A DNA stretch of 64,000 nt from Ceratopteris richardii (taxonomy: Eukaryota > Streptophyta > Polypodiopsida > Polypodiales > Pteridaceae). The notes beneath the pieces are model-generated. The model was not told the origin of the DNA. It made no database searches and was given only the letters and a program-made list of their open reading frames with translations. How positions within the stretch are numbered: the stretch's first letter is position 1; each line of letters opens with the position of its first letter. Below are positions 44,141 through 53,909 of the stretch, piece by piece. The stretch covers positions 86,992,598-87,056,597 of the forward strand of contig CM035427.1 in assembly GCA_020310875.1 (NCBI GenBank), given 5' to 3'. Position numbers and translations under genes: made by a program.

Positions 44141-44145
44141 CTGAT

Positions 44146-45207
44146 TGTGGCAAAGACCATCTCCCCAGAGATTGTCCAAGAAACCCCTCCAGTGCACCCA
44201 AGATTACACCCATTAATGTGGTAGGCTTAGTGGCAGATTCAAGTTCAAGTAGTAGTAATGTGGCTCCTATACAAGCTGTCACTAGAGCACAAGCCTTAAA
44301 ACAGGATAAACCAGCAGAACAATCAGAGTCGAGTGAATCAGGAGAGCCTAGTAAGAGGAAAACAAGAACATGGAAGGATACCAGAGAGAAGGCCAATCGC
44401 AAGTGGAATAAAAAGTTATCGGAACTAGAAGAAAGCTTAAAAGAAGCGAAAACAAAAATAGAAGACATTGCATCTCAAAGCCCCTCGCATGCCGAAACTC
44501 CATCCACTCCACCTCATCCCACCCCACCACCCATTGTAAATAGACCACAACCAGGGTCTGTTCTTGCAGATCCAACCCCAGAAGGCTTGGACATGATGTT
44601 CAAGGCCTACGAGGCTCGACTTCAAGAAGGGCCTACAGTTGCAAACCTAGACAAGAGTTACCCTAGAGCAGATTTAGAGATTGAATGGATGAAAATGTGC
44701 ATGAAAATGGTAGAACAAGCTCAAGCTATACTCGAGACTAGTCAAAAGTTCAATCAGACAAACTCTGTCAAACCGGATTTGCATTTCCAAGGCTTACTAG
44801 AAAGATTAGAGCAATTGGTAAAAAAACCACAAGTTTCTTTACCTCCACACGCTCAACCAGTTATTGAAAGAGGACGCTCACCACCAATGGGAGCTTATGT
44901 TCCTAATTCCACGGATGTTGGAATACCTCCTTCAATTCAATAGTACTCTCAAGAGTTCTTGCGGGAAATACAAGAGGAGAAATGGGCCAAGGAGAAGGGT
45001 AATTCCCCTCCTATTCCTGAGATTGATGATCTTCATGACCAATTTCCCCAAGGCATTCCATCTATTTACGGAGATGAAGCAGAACAACAAGAAGACGAAA
45101 GATTAGATTTTGAATCTAATACCTTAGAAGAATTGCCTCAATTTCCAAGCCCATGGGAATCTGAATCTCTTCAGATCAGAGCTCCCACAATATTGGTAAG
45201 AAATGAA
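44146..45207 (+). pseudogene. Gypsy-2 gag, C-terminal part
   Basis: Continues directly from the Copia-4 insertion: CGKDHLPRDC completes the knuckle begun at 37322-37327. Then a Ser-rich segment, a charged coiled-coil-like region (WNKKLSELEESLKEAKTKIE), GLDMMFKAYEARLQEGP, LHFQGLLERLEQLVKKP, an in-frame TAG at 44941-44943, YSQEFLREIQEEKWAKEKG, and APTILVRNE at the LINE insertion. The frame is otherwise open. Parallel segments occur in gypsy-1 and gypsy-3. Confidence 0.88.
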
Positions 45208-45903
45208 TGGTCTGGTGGTCAGCCGTTTCTTTGATGTTCGGGATTTTGAGTAGGCTATTTCCATTGTGCCATTTGAGACCAAGCGAGTTCGGTGTGTCGT
45301 GTCCCATGAGAAGGCGAGTCTTGTGACGATCCCATGCGAGGCATCTGCTTTGCAAAGTGTTCCATTCTTCGTAGGAGATGTTTATGCGAGGGTCAATATC
45401 CTCGAAGTTGATCCAGCAGTTGGTGTCATGTTTCCAGAGGTGTTTCCATTTTTTGAATCCTTTGTTCCATAACTTCTTGGCATTTTGGATGTTCCATGAC
45501 TCCACACTCCAGATGCCATGAATCGGAAACCAGATAGAGTCGTTTTGTCTGATTCCGGCCGCCCACTTCCAGTCCTCACTAATTCTTGTGAAGCTTTTGA
45601 CTTTATTCCAGCCCTTCCAAAGGGAGCACACGAGATTGGAGCCTTTCGGGAAGATGGGGATCGGGGAGAATAGCAGGGTCATGATGTCAAGATTCTTCCA
45701 GTTCGGGAACCCCGTGAGGGCTAACTCATTCTTGTTTCTGAAGATCAGCTTGGCCCACGAGGCCTCCCTATTGCACCAAGCCTTAATCATCCATTTGGCA
45801 GCCAGTTTGTTAGCCATGCACCCAATGTCCAGGATGCCAAGCCCCCCGCTATCTCTAGGGCTATTGCCGAACTTCCTTTATATTAAAAAAAAAAAGAAAT
45901 GAA
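45198..45903 (-). mobile_element. 5'-inverted LINE fragment with poly(A) and 10-bp TSD
   Basis: The insert 45208-45893 is flanked by AAGAAATGAA (45198-45207 and 45894-45903). A poly(A) run ends the insert on the plus strand (about 45884-45893), but the coding content is on the minus strand: one frame from 45870 to the TSD reads FGNSPRDSGGLGILDIGC, MANKLAAKWMIKAWCN, WGLK-type and HDTPNSLG blocks of the LINE ORF2 region after RT (GGLGI..N.ALL.KW motif) leading into the zf-RVT-like segment. Poly(A) and coding strand in opposite orientations fit twin priming. The segment is open over at least 213 codons. Confidence 0.85.
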
Positions 45904-46176
45904 GACTCAGTGGTTCCAAGGAACACTAATGTCGTGAAGAACACTAAGGTTCAGTGTCACCTCATTGTAGAAGAGCTGCTCAAAGCAAAACCTGAGCTAT
46001 GGAATCATGTGAAGGATCAGGTCCTAGAACTTGAGTCCAATATGCCAAAAACAGGCTCTAAGCAAAAAGTACCAGAGATACCTCTAGACAAAATAGAGGA
46101 CATGTGTGAGGGTGAAGAAGGTAATACTTATCTTCCAATCACTTACCAAGGTTACACAACCAAAGCAATCATAGAC
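45894..46176 (+). pseudogene. Gypsy-2 gag end and protease start
   Basis: Reads RNEDSVVPRNTNVVKNTKVQ, LIVEELLKAKPELWNHVKDQ and then GNTYLPITYQGYTTKAIID, the start of the retropepsin active-site region. The catalytic motif is cut at IID, where the carboxylesterase element copy B begins. Confidence 0.85.
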
Positions 46177-46178
46177 TT

Positions 46179-46484
46179 TACCGTTGAGCTTTAGCTACTA
46201 CAGATCCAGCTTTTGAGTGCTACTCCCATGGAGACCGTGCCTGCATATCTCGACATCGCAGACTCCTTGAAGGTCGCTAAGGTGGCCACAGAGAATAGCA
46301 AGCCATTGCTATCGCAATGCCGCTCTGCTTTTATCGTTGAGCTTTAGCTATTGCAGATCCAACTTTTGAGTGCTACTCCGATGGAGACCACGCATGCATA
46401 TCTTGACATCGCAGACCCCTTCAAGGTCATTGTGGTGGCCACAGAGAATAGCAAGCCATTGCTATCGCAAAGCGTCAAGCTCAC
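46179..46484 (+). repeat. 153-bp tandem duplication of carboxylesterase exon-like segment
   Basis: 46179-46331 and 46332-46484 are head-to-tail copies. Both contain gttgagctttagcta, tttgagtgctactcc, atggagacc and gccattgctatcgca, with scattered substitutions. Each encodes a version of MET..AYLDIAD and VATENSKPLLSQ. Confidence 0.88.
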
Positions 46485-46938
46485 GAATGGTGCGGTATGC
46501 CACAAAGATGGCACCGTCAATTGATGAGTCGTCGATCTTCTCGTATACAACATCCCTACTAGCACTGTTCCCGATCACCATGGCATCAAAACGGCATATG
46601 GGCACAGGTATATCTTCCCTTGACAAAGCAGGTTGTTAGTGAGCTAGGCGATGGCATTGTCGGATCAGAGTCAAGAACTCCTACGTGCATGCAAAAACAT
46701 CCATGGTGGGGGTTTCGTGTACTTGTCTACAACTGCCTTCTCTTATGATCAATTTTGCTGCCGCTTATGCCATAGTGGCGAGGTAGTCGTCATCTCTGTC
46801 AACTACAGAAGGGCCCCCGATCACCACTACCTTTCTGTTCATGATGACTGCTACACCATCTTGGAGTGGTTAGAGGGATACAGGGTGGATGACTTCAAGC
46901 TGCATATCCTTGATCTCTCGCAAAGCATGCACGACTGA
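46392..46938 (+). pseudogene. Carboxylesterase (CXE/GID1-like) fragment, copy B
   Basis: Same structure as copy A: VKLTNGAVCHKDGTVN, a stop, VVDLLVYNIPTS, then after a frame change HGGGF at 46702-46716, AFSYDQFCRRLCHSGEVVV, ISVNYRRAPDHHYLSVHDD and ILEWLEGYR. APEHRYP is changed to APDHHYL. Catalytic Ser, Asp and His regions are missing. The shared breakpoints in copies A and B show that the fragment was already truncated before the copies separated. Confidence 0.85.
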
Positions 46939-47954
46939 TTGTGCACCAAAGCTCTTCCCATGCGTGAAGAATAACAGAGATAGGCATGGATTGGTCTGTT
47001 GCCCACCACCATAATCGACATCATCGCCTCTGGTAGAGTGGACAGACTGCACCTGGAGCAAGAAAAACACGGATGCCACACCGATTGAAAGAGGATTAAA
47101 GACCCGCACACCACCTATGAGCAGAATATTTTCTTCCGAAGAGATGGATGTTGGAGAGATGGACGCTGTGCACAGCTACTCAATGCTGAAAGGTTGCGCT
47201 ATGACTGCTACACATGGAGTCATCGATAAGGTTTTTGGAGTCCATATTCAATGAACTCGGTGCTTCTCCTAATCTCCTAGTAGTTATCTAAAATAAGTGA
47301 GCCGCGATCGTAGCTGTAGAGGAAGACTTGTGTCTAAAATAAGTGACAGGTCCGCCATCCAAGCTGGAGAAAACATGTCGACAACTATCACAACATGCCA
47401 ATCAAAATACGTTGTGCCTAGCTAAGATTGAGTAAAAGACACATCAGAGTATCTCTGTTTTTGTGATCGCATAATGAATGATTTCATAATCCAAGTTGGA
47501 CGTTAGAAAGTTTTCCATGTTTTCTAGCTAAGGTTGCTACCCATCAATTTTATAAACCAACAACGCCTTGGATGGAAGTAAACAAGATGGCAAAATACTT
47601 GCCTATTTTCACAAGGATGTAGGGTTTGACTACGATCCTTAAAGAAAGGAAAGCCAACAATATCTAGAATTTACATCTAGGCTCAACTTGGGCATATCAA
47701 GTTATTAGCATATTGAAACAATTTGTAGAAGGATTGTGTTCCTTTCTTCTTTGTATGACATGTATATGGCTTCATGGGATCAGTATTATTGAGCTTAACC
47801 TTATTTCAAGCCCCATGTAAAGGGACTAGACACTGCCACATAACAAAGTGGTAAGACCTTCCCTATGGCTTGCACAAATATGTACATCAAAACCACAAAG
47901 GGAGGCAAATGGTTCTATAAGCACTGCCTATCCCATGATCTAAACCCTTCATAT

Positions 47955-48145
47955 GTCTAAGGGATCCCATATGTCCCTAGACCCTCACAAACACACCATG
48001 GATCCCAAATGTCCATAGAACTAAAAGCCAAGGGATGCCATATGTCCCACACTTGGATCCCATATGTCCAAGTTATGTCTAAGGTTCCATATGTCCTTAG
48101 ATCCTAAAACTCAATGGACTAAGTGATCCCATATGTCACTAGTCC
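47955..48145. repeat. CCCATATGTCC short repeat block, copy B
   Basis: Six CCATATGTC or near-identical (one CCAAATGTCC) motifs collinear with the copy A block. Confidence 0.8.
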
Positions 48146-48175
48146 CCCACCTTAAAAACAAAAGGGTCATCACAT

Positions 48176-48660
48176 GGAGGGGGGGTGTTGAGAGTTCCAT
48201 GCTCCACCCCTTTGTCCAAACTCACTTTCATTCTCATGCAAGCACATTTATCCCACATGCAAGGGAATTCTCCCAAACTCCATATAAGCAAGCCCTCCCT
48301 TCACTCCACACAAGCTCATTCACTCTAGCCCATTGTCAAGAGTGTGCTTCCTCTCCTCATGGAGTCTCCATGCTCATAGAGCATCTTGTGTAACTCATTT
48401 CCAGTTCTCATTTTAATTCATTCATCATGTTTTCTTATCTTTTGTTCCTTCCTCCTTAGTTTGATTAATGTATGATTAATAGTACATTAGGAGTTTCTTT
48501 TTCATTCCAACAAGTCCTAAACTATAGGATATATTCTCACATCAATCATCTATTATGTGAGTCCAGATTTGATTCCTCCTTACTCCTCGTGATAGTAGTG
48601 CATTAAGCACAATCACTTTGACAAGGATCAAAGGTAATGTGACTTTTACAAGGGAATGTT
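48176..48660 (+). repeat. Polypurine tract and 3' LTR, copy B
   Basis: GGAGGGGGGG then TGTTGAGAG at 48186. A TATA-like CATATAAGC lies about 95 bp into the LTR. The right end is uncertain. Confidence 0.6.
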
Positions 48661-48689
48661 CATATTGACTGTATGGAATACATGCTAAT

Positions 48690-49370
48690 TATCCAAGTAC
48701 GTAGGCTTGGTCTCTTTGCACCAATATTTTTCTACATTGTTGACCAGGCACTAATGCATATGCCAAAAAACCAAAGACATGTAGATGAGCAATAGATGGC
48801 TTGCAACCATGCCAAGGCTCATATGGAGTGGTAGACTATAGTGCTTTGATGGGACACCTATTAAGTACATGTGCTACACACATAATAGTTTCAAGCCACA
48901 AGATATGTGGTAAATCTTGACTTTTGACCATACACTTTTCCATCTCCATGAGTGATTTATTCTTCCTTTTAGCAACTCCATTTTTTTAGGTGTATATAGC
49001 ATTGTACACTAGTGTTTTACCCCATGTTTAGCTACAAATGCATTAAAATATGAAGACATGTATTCCGCTCCTCAGTCAGAATGAAGGGTGCCCATTTTGT
49101 ACGATAATATATTTTTAATCAAAAGTATACACTTTGAAGGACATAAACACTTCAGACTTTGCTTTTAGTGGATATACCCATGCATGCCTAGAAAAATCAT
49201 CAATAAAAGTTAGGAATTAAAGGTAGTTCCAAAAAGTTGGTGTGTGCATAGGACCACATACATCATTGTGAACAACCTGAGATTTCTGAGTAGCTTGAAT
49301 TGAACCATATTTTGGGAAGGAGAAATGATACCTTTTGCCCAAAATATATACCTTTTGCCCAAAATGACAA
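48690..49370 (-). pseudogene. Copia-5 integrase fragment
   Basis: The minus strand reads LGKRYHFSFPK, VVHNDVCGPMHTPTFWNYL (first catalytic Asp), FLTFIDDFSRHAWVYPLKAK, then KNGVAKRKNKSLMEMEKCMVK and TTPYEPWHGCKPSIAHLHVFG in changing frames. The catalytic Glu in the usual NGVAER appears as Lys. It is a remnant of the Copia-5 element whose gag lies at 55.8-56.6 kb. The right limit coincides with a presumed rearrangement breakpoint. Confidence 0.8.
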
Positions 49371-49374
49371 GGAT

Positions 49375-51037
49375 AGAGAGTAGATGCACCTTGTTTGCAC
49401 CCTAACATGCATTTGATAGTCTTTAAGTCTCCACCTAAGTGCCACTCTACTTCAAAATCACCAAGGCTTTCTACATTGATTTTGGCACCATGAATTTGAG
49501 AAGTTATCACCTCTGTGATCCATGGGATCCTATTGAAAATCCATGTAAGAACATCATTGGATTCTTTAGGTACTTCAATAGCACCTAACCACCATATATC
49601 TTTCTGTGATTGGACACTATATGTAAAGTGATGGGTAGATTCTTCACTATCATCAATAATAGCATGGGCCATAGCTTCGTTCATGAGTGTCACACTAAGT
49701 CTCTCCATACGGCGTCCCTTTATGATTTGACATTCGTCTAGCTTCAATACAAACTTGAGTTTGGAACCACAATCTACATCAAATAACAAACATTATATTA
49801 TTAAAAATACTATGAATGTCATTATCAAAACAATGGATATACCTTGAAGTGTGGATTTGTAAAATTTAACCATTTCCTTTTGGAGCCTCTCCAAATTGAC
49901 AAATATGTTGTTGTACTTTGTGTAGATGAATCCCTGTCTAGATGTGTTTTTCAACTCTTTCTTTGATGTAGATGAATGATAAATGGATGCAGGCATAACA
50001 TCTTCTATATGCAGGTAATTGCCAAGAGTATTGGCTACATCCTCATTGGTTATCTTCTTCCTCACAGATACCTTGTAAGGGCATGGAAAAATGCTCTGGA
50101 AAATACCTTTGTTTTGTAGAGCCTCCTTCAAAAGATTGTACAATGCAGTGTACGCTCTAGTACTAACACCTGCTTCATCACATACCATCTGTACCTCACT
50201 AGGACTAATAATATCTTCTAAGTTGCCTGCAAAATCTTTAATCACTTGGGTTTTGATGTGATTTCCTATTGGTGACTCCAAGATCATAAGCACATGTTTG
50301 TTGCTAAGACAAGAATTCAAAAACTTCAATTGATCCTCCATTGTTGAGGAAGCACTCGCATCTTCAACAAATGACCTGCACAATAAGAATCTCAATCTAA
50401 AAGTCTTTTAACATAACTAAACAAAGGAAATACATACCTAAGTGCGTAAACACGTCGCTTCCGTGCTCCACCACCAGTTGAAAGAGCTTGAAAGGATGAT
50501 AATGGTCGTTTCCTAAATCTCATCCCAAGTGGAGTCTCTTTTAGTTGTGTAAGATTGGCTTTCAACTTTAATTGTGCTCTCCTTTTCTTCCACATCTTGT
50601 TTGAGACTATTATTGTGCTCATCCAAAGATTTGATAGCACTTTCTAAAGTGTGTATAGCACTCTCTAAACTGTGTATCTTGAAATGGTTGTGATGACATT
50701 GTTGCATCCAATAATTTGCTATAGATGTAGAATGGTTAGACAATCGCTTGCAATAGCCTAGGAGTCCATCTTCATCGGAACCAAGGAATTGTAGAAATGT
50801 GGAGATAGTATGGAATCTAGGATGAACATTAGCCATTGGATCCAAGGGATACAAAGCACCATGGACCCAAAGATCAATATTCTTCTCTCCAACTGCACGT
50901 CGTGCATTTTGAGAATCTATGTCATTGCTACCTCTAGTTGTTGGTGCAAATTCTGTAGGAACACGAACATGTACACTCTTTGAGTGAGGAGCACGCGCTG
51001 GTGCTGGTGTCATGTTCGTAATACATGTGAGCACCAT
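49375..51037 (-). pseudogene. Gene C: spliced, transposase-like protein of unknown family, 3' truncated
   Basis: Three exons on the minus strand with canonical short introns: exon 1 51037-50438, intron 50437-50376 (62 bp), exon 2 50375-49843, intron 49842-49774 (69 bp), exon 3 from 49773 to the break near 49375. Splicing keeps the frame at both junctions. Exon 1 has a single-base frameshift near 50580 (extra base in an aaaaggag run), in a coiled-coil-like part (IHSLESAIHTLESAIKSLDE) before RFRKRPLSSF and GGGARKRRVYALR. Exon 2 is helical (LKFLNSCLSNKHVLMILESP). Exon 3 has LKLDECQIIKGRRMERLSV, DIWWLGAIEVPKESND and EVEWHLGGDLKTIKCMLGC followed by YPC. The spaced Asp residues and the GGD-K-G-Y-C pattern recall DDE-type transposases with a zinc insertion; this is an inference. 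ATG 51013 is an alternative start. Confidence 0.65.
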
Positions 51038-51594
51038 GATGTTCCAAAACTCCAGCACCGAATGGGAAGAAGCACACAGATGGCTGGAATGGCTAGTACA
51101 GTAGCTATGTGCAAGAAAAAAAGTGTGTTTTGGTATGTGGATTGGTCAAAATGACTTTTTTCAGTATGTTAGAGGGAAAATGAGTTTTTTTTCAAAAATT
51201 CATGTTTTGGGGCAACCAAAGTTACGAGTTTGATGATGTGGCACTTAACTTTTGGAGGGATTTTGAAAAGTATGTTTTTTAAGTATTTTTTATAAAAATA
51301 AGTCTAAAAAAATTAAGTTCTGACATATACATAAAAGTATGGGCCATTTTGAATAAAGAATAGCTGAAAAAGAGACTTTTTCAGAAAACTCATTTTTTTA
51401 TTCATAAAGATGGACGGATTTGATGAGGTGGAAAGTGGTTTTTCTCTCTCTCTATGTGCAGAAGAGAGAGAAGGTCCTAGCTCAGCCTAAAAAAAAGCCT
51501 ACTTCAGCCTACCAAAAAGTGCTCTATTAAATGCACTTGTCCCCTTAACAAAGTACAAGATTAAGCTTAATCCCTAAAAATTAGGAATCCTTAC
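51038..51594. promoter_or_regulatory. 5' region of gene C up to the terminal repeat
   Basis: About 560 bp of AT-rich, TTTTT/AAAAA-rich DNA without ORFs between the gene C start and the 34-bp repeat. It has the same length and character as the region between gene A and its 34-bp repeat. Confidence 0.4.
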
Positions 51595-51628
51595 AAGGCC
51601 CATGCAGGGTTCACTTTTTTTCCTAATG
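51595..51628 (-). repeat. 34-bp terminal repeat, left copy
   Basis: On the minus strand, outer end first: CATTAGGAAAAAAAGTGAAC followed by CCTGCATGGGCCTT. It matches the right copy at 55739-55772 at 32 of 34 positions and lies in the same orientation as it. Copia-derived DNA starts immediately outside, at 51629. Confidence 0.8.
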
Positions 51629-52255
51629 ACATAGTCAAAAAAGGAAGACAAAGATGAGGCCTCTACACCTAAAATAGATTCTACTAATCTTGTGTAGAAT
51701 GAAGAATGGGAATTTACTAGTATTTTTAGTTATGATCGATCTTCTCATGAACAATGTATGTCTACAATAGACTCAGATGTTTAGTAATTTGATAGTGGGG
51801 CCACAAAACATATTACCTCAAGGTGAAGTTTCCTTAGTTCACTTGAGCCTCCCCCTACATGGAATACTATCACAGGAGCTAATAACTCCTCTTATTGTGT
51901 AATGGGTGTTGGTAAAAACATTTTGGCTACTCCTGATGGTAGTTCTTTCACATTGTCAGATGCTTTTTTTATGCTAGGGCTCAACAAAAATATCTTATCA
52001 ATTTCAACATTAGCCAAGATCACCTTGCTTGTGAAATATGTTGATTACATATGTATACTTCATTATCTATAAATTGACAATCTTATTATTGATTTTGGCA
52101 TTTTATGTTGTGGGATGCATAAGCTCATAGATTATAAAAAATATGTAAGTGATTCAGTATGTGCAATTCAAGATTCTTATGCTATGTCAAATACAAAGCT
52201 TTAACATTCATGCTTTGTTCATTTGAATTATCATGTTTTCTAAGTTTGTAGAAAT
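51629..52255 (+). pseudogene. Copia-5 protease segment (inverted relative to the rest)
   Basis: The plus strand reads KKEDKDEASTPKI, EWEFTSIFSYDRSSHEQC, FDSGATKHITS (protease active site DSG), ANNSSYCVMGVGKNILA and LGLNKNILSISTLAKI, then a decayed pre-integrase part with VHLNYHVF. Several stops are present. Copia-5 gag (55.8-56.6 kb) and integrase (48.7-49.4 kb) are on the minus strand, so this middle piece is reversed. Confidence 0.8.
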
Positions 52256-52259
52256 TTGC

Positions 52260-53455
52260 ACCACTCCCACGAGAAGCTCGATCCCCACCAGACCTTGCTG
52301 CAAACTTGTCGAGCTCAATTGCTTCCTGTTAAGAACAAATGAGAATTCAAGCTCTTACAATGTTAACTTAAAATTATCAATTTATTTAATTCAATTACCA
52401 CTTACATCATGAAGCTTGTCTTCTTCCTCCCCTCTTCCAGGGGCATCAAGATCAATGCTAGAGTGGGCCATGCCACTCTGCTCTGCTACATGGGATGTAG
52501 GAATTTTTTGCTTCAGTATCCTCTCCTGTGCTACACTGAACTCCTCCTCTGTAGCAGAATTGTTGTCATCATTTAAAATATCAGCACACACCATTGATAT
52601 GGTGTCTGCCACAGAATCCCCAAGTGGGATGGACTTCTTTTCAAGTATGTCAGATGTGTTGTCAAGTGGAACATCTGACATTGTGGAGAAAATACTCAAG
52701 CATTCATCTAGACGTAGACCGAATGCCTTCTCAATGTCATGGAGTAAAATAAATTCCTCTCCATCCACAACGATGCAGGAGAGATATTCAAGTTCCACCT
52801 CTGGTAATGTGGGCTCAGAGGGGTTGAGATTTGAAGGGGGGGCCTCCTCCATGCTTGATTGCACATGTAGTTTATCCTCAACACCACCAGGGAATTCTTG
52901 GTGGATTGTAATGCTTTCTTTGGAAAATTTTATGGCCTCTGGTTGAGGCTCATTCTTCTCCTTAACAAAACCCCCAGTGGCAAGGTTGGGGAGCTCAACA
53001 GGTGTAGGTTCCGGCTCCTCATTAATAATAAAATATGTTGTTGCAGTGTAGGATAGGTACTTTGTACCCATCCTCTTCTTTTTGTTAAGTTTTTTTACTA
53101 ATGGCACAGAGTCATCTAGTAAGTGCCCAGCAGTTTCCGCAATTGCCATGAAGCGCTTAAGGCGCTTCATGAAGGCTTCATCGCCTCTATGTATGTAGAG
53201 TAGAAGGTCACATGGAACCCATTTACCCTCATAAGGCGGTATTTCTATAGAAAAACGCAAGATGTAGTACTCAAGGAACTCTATGATTTCCTTGAGCACA
53301 TCAGAGTTCAGTTGAATTGTTTTGTCTAGATCAGGGACCCTAGACAGTAGGTCATACAAGTGGTTTTGACCTTTGAACTCAGTTGATTCCAAGAACTCAT
53401 TGAAGAGTTCACGTGGACGTTTGAGTTGCAGGGTACTGGAGGATGCGGCAGCCAT
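52260..53455 (-). CDS. Gene B: spliced gene of unknown function, 3' truncated
   Basis: ATG at 53455 (MAAASSSTLQLKRPREL). Exon 1 53455-52406 encodes 350 open codons; intron 52405-52326 (80 bp, GTAAGT..ACAG); exon 2 from 52325 continues in frame (EAIELDKFAARSGGDRASRG) to the break near 52260. The N-terminal 110 residues look globular and helical (FNEFLESTEFKGQNHLYDLL, LKEIIEFLEYYILRFSIEIP, RGDEAFMKRLKRFMAIAETA), with basic KRPR and KKLNKKKR that could direct to the nucleus. The C-terminal half is acidic and low in predicted structure apart from VVDGEEFILLHDIEKAFGLR. No family recognised. It lies between gene A and gene C, same strand as A, 455 bp after the gene A stop. Confidence 0.65.
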
Positions 53456-53543
53456 TGCGCGTGATGCTAGCTTGTGTGCGTACTCTGCTAGTGATTGTAG
53501 CTCTTCTTGGTTGCAAAAGTGAGAAATGAGAGAATAAGTGTTG

Positions 53544-53552
53544 CTTTTATAG
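53544..53552 (-). promoter_or_regulatory. TATA box of gene B
   Basis: CTATAAAAG on the minus strand, about 90 bp upstream of the gene B ATG; spacing fits a short 5' UTR. Confidence 0.6.
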
Positions 53553-53909
53553 TAGTTTCAAAATTTTAAAGTGAGTGGGACCCATTTTAAAACTAAAACT
53601 GATACCTTCAAATAAAACAATCATGCACAGAACTCTCAGAAAAAAAACTTTTGCTCATAAAAAGATTGAACAGAATCATTAACCAGAATAAGATACACGA
53701 CAACACAATAGAAAAAAAAAATTCTCAGAACTTTAAAATTATAATAAATTGTCATTGGAAAAACCAAAGATTTGGCAAACTGTACATCATATTGAGATCA
53801 AAAAATTTTACATGCTACATGTCTTGCATGTTAAATACATTGTTGCAGATGTAGGATTATAAATGGAACATAGGTGTGTGTACACTCTAGCACTCAAATA
53901 GTCCTTGAG

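Larger units (their letters stand above)
37323..44145 (-). mobile_element. Copia-4: intact full-length Copia retrotransposon
   Basis: 6813 bp (37328-44140) flanked by the perfect 5-bp TSD CTGAT (37323-37327 and 44141-44145). Two 1273-bp LTRs without length difference, about 35 substitutions between them by eye (about 97% identity), a PBS, a polypurine tract and a single 1402-codon gag-pol ORF with all catalytic residues seen. It is the youngest-looking element here and is structurally complete. It is inserted in a zinc knuckle of the gypsy-2 gag, antisense to it. Confidence 0.96.
32794..46176 (+). mobile_element. Gypsy-2: Ty3/gypsy element with Asp-type PBS, nested insertions, 3' truncated
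   Basis: 5' LTR (32794-33392), PBS TGGCGCCGTTGCCGGGGA (33398-33415; the Asp-tRNA type known from Athila/Tat-like plant gypsy elements), a 1-kb repeat array in the leader, then gag from 34980. gag is split by Copia-4 (37328-44140) and a LINE fragment (45208-45893). The element stops inside protease at about 46176, where the carboxylesterase element copy B begins. RT, RNase H, integrase and the 3' LTR are missing. It is inserted into the LTR of carboxylesterase element copy A. Confidence 0.88.
46177..48660 (+). mobile_element. Carboxylesterase-carrying LTR element, copy B
   Basis: Second copy of the element described at 29795-32793. It starts abruptly inside the gypsy-2 protease. A 153-bp unit with the first carboxylesterase codons is tandemly duplicated here. 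Then come the main carboxylesterase fragment, an unknown internal region, the CCCATATGTCC repeat block (about 47955-48145), the polypurine tract (48176-48185) and a 3' LTR starting TGTTGAGAG at 48186 that is not interrupted. The LTR end could not be set exactly; it lies before the Copia-5 integrase at about 48690. No 5' LTR, PBS, gag or pol is seen. Confidence 0.75.

Noticed and set aside
49217-49789. Single 190-aa protein across the breakpoint
   Set aside because: It is a chance fusion: an intron end plus gene C exon 3 up to about 49375, followed by Copia integrase text (GKRYHFSFPK, VVHNDVCGPM).
52416-52946. 176-codon plus-strand ORF
   Set aside because: Antisense to gene B, which has a start, TATA box and consensus intron on the other strand. 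The plus-strand ORF has no such support.
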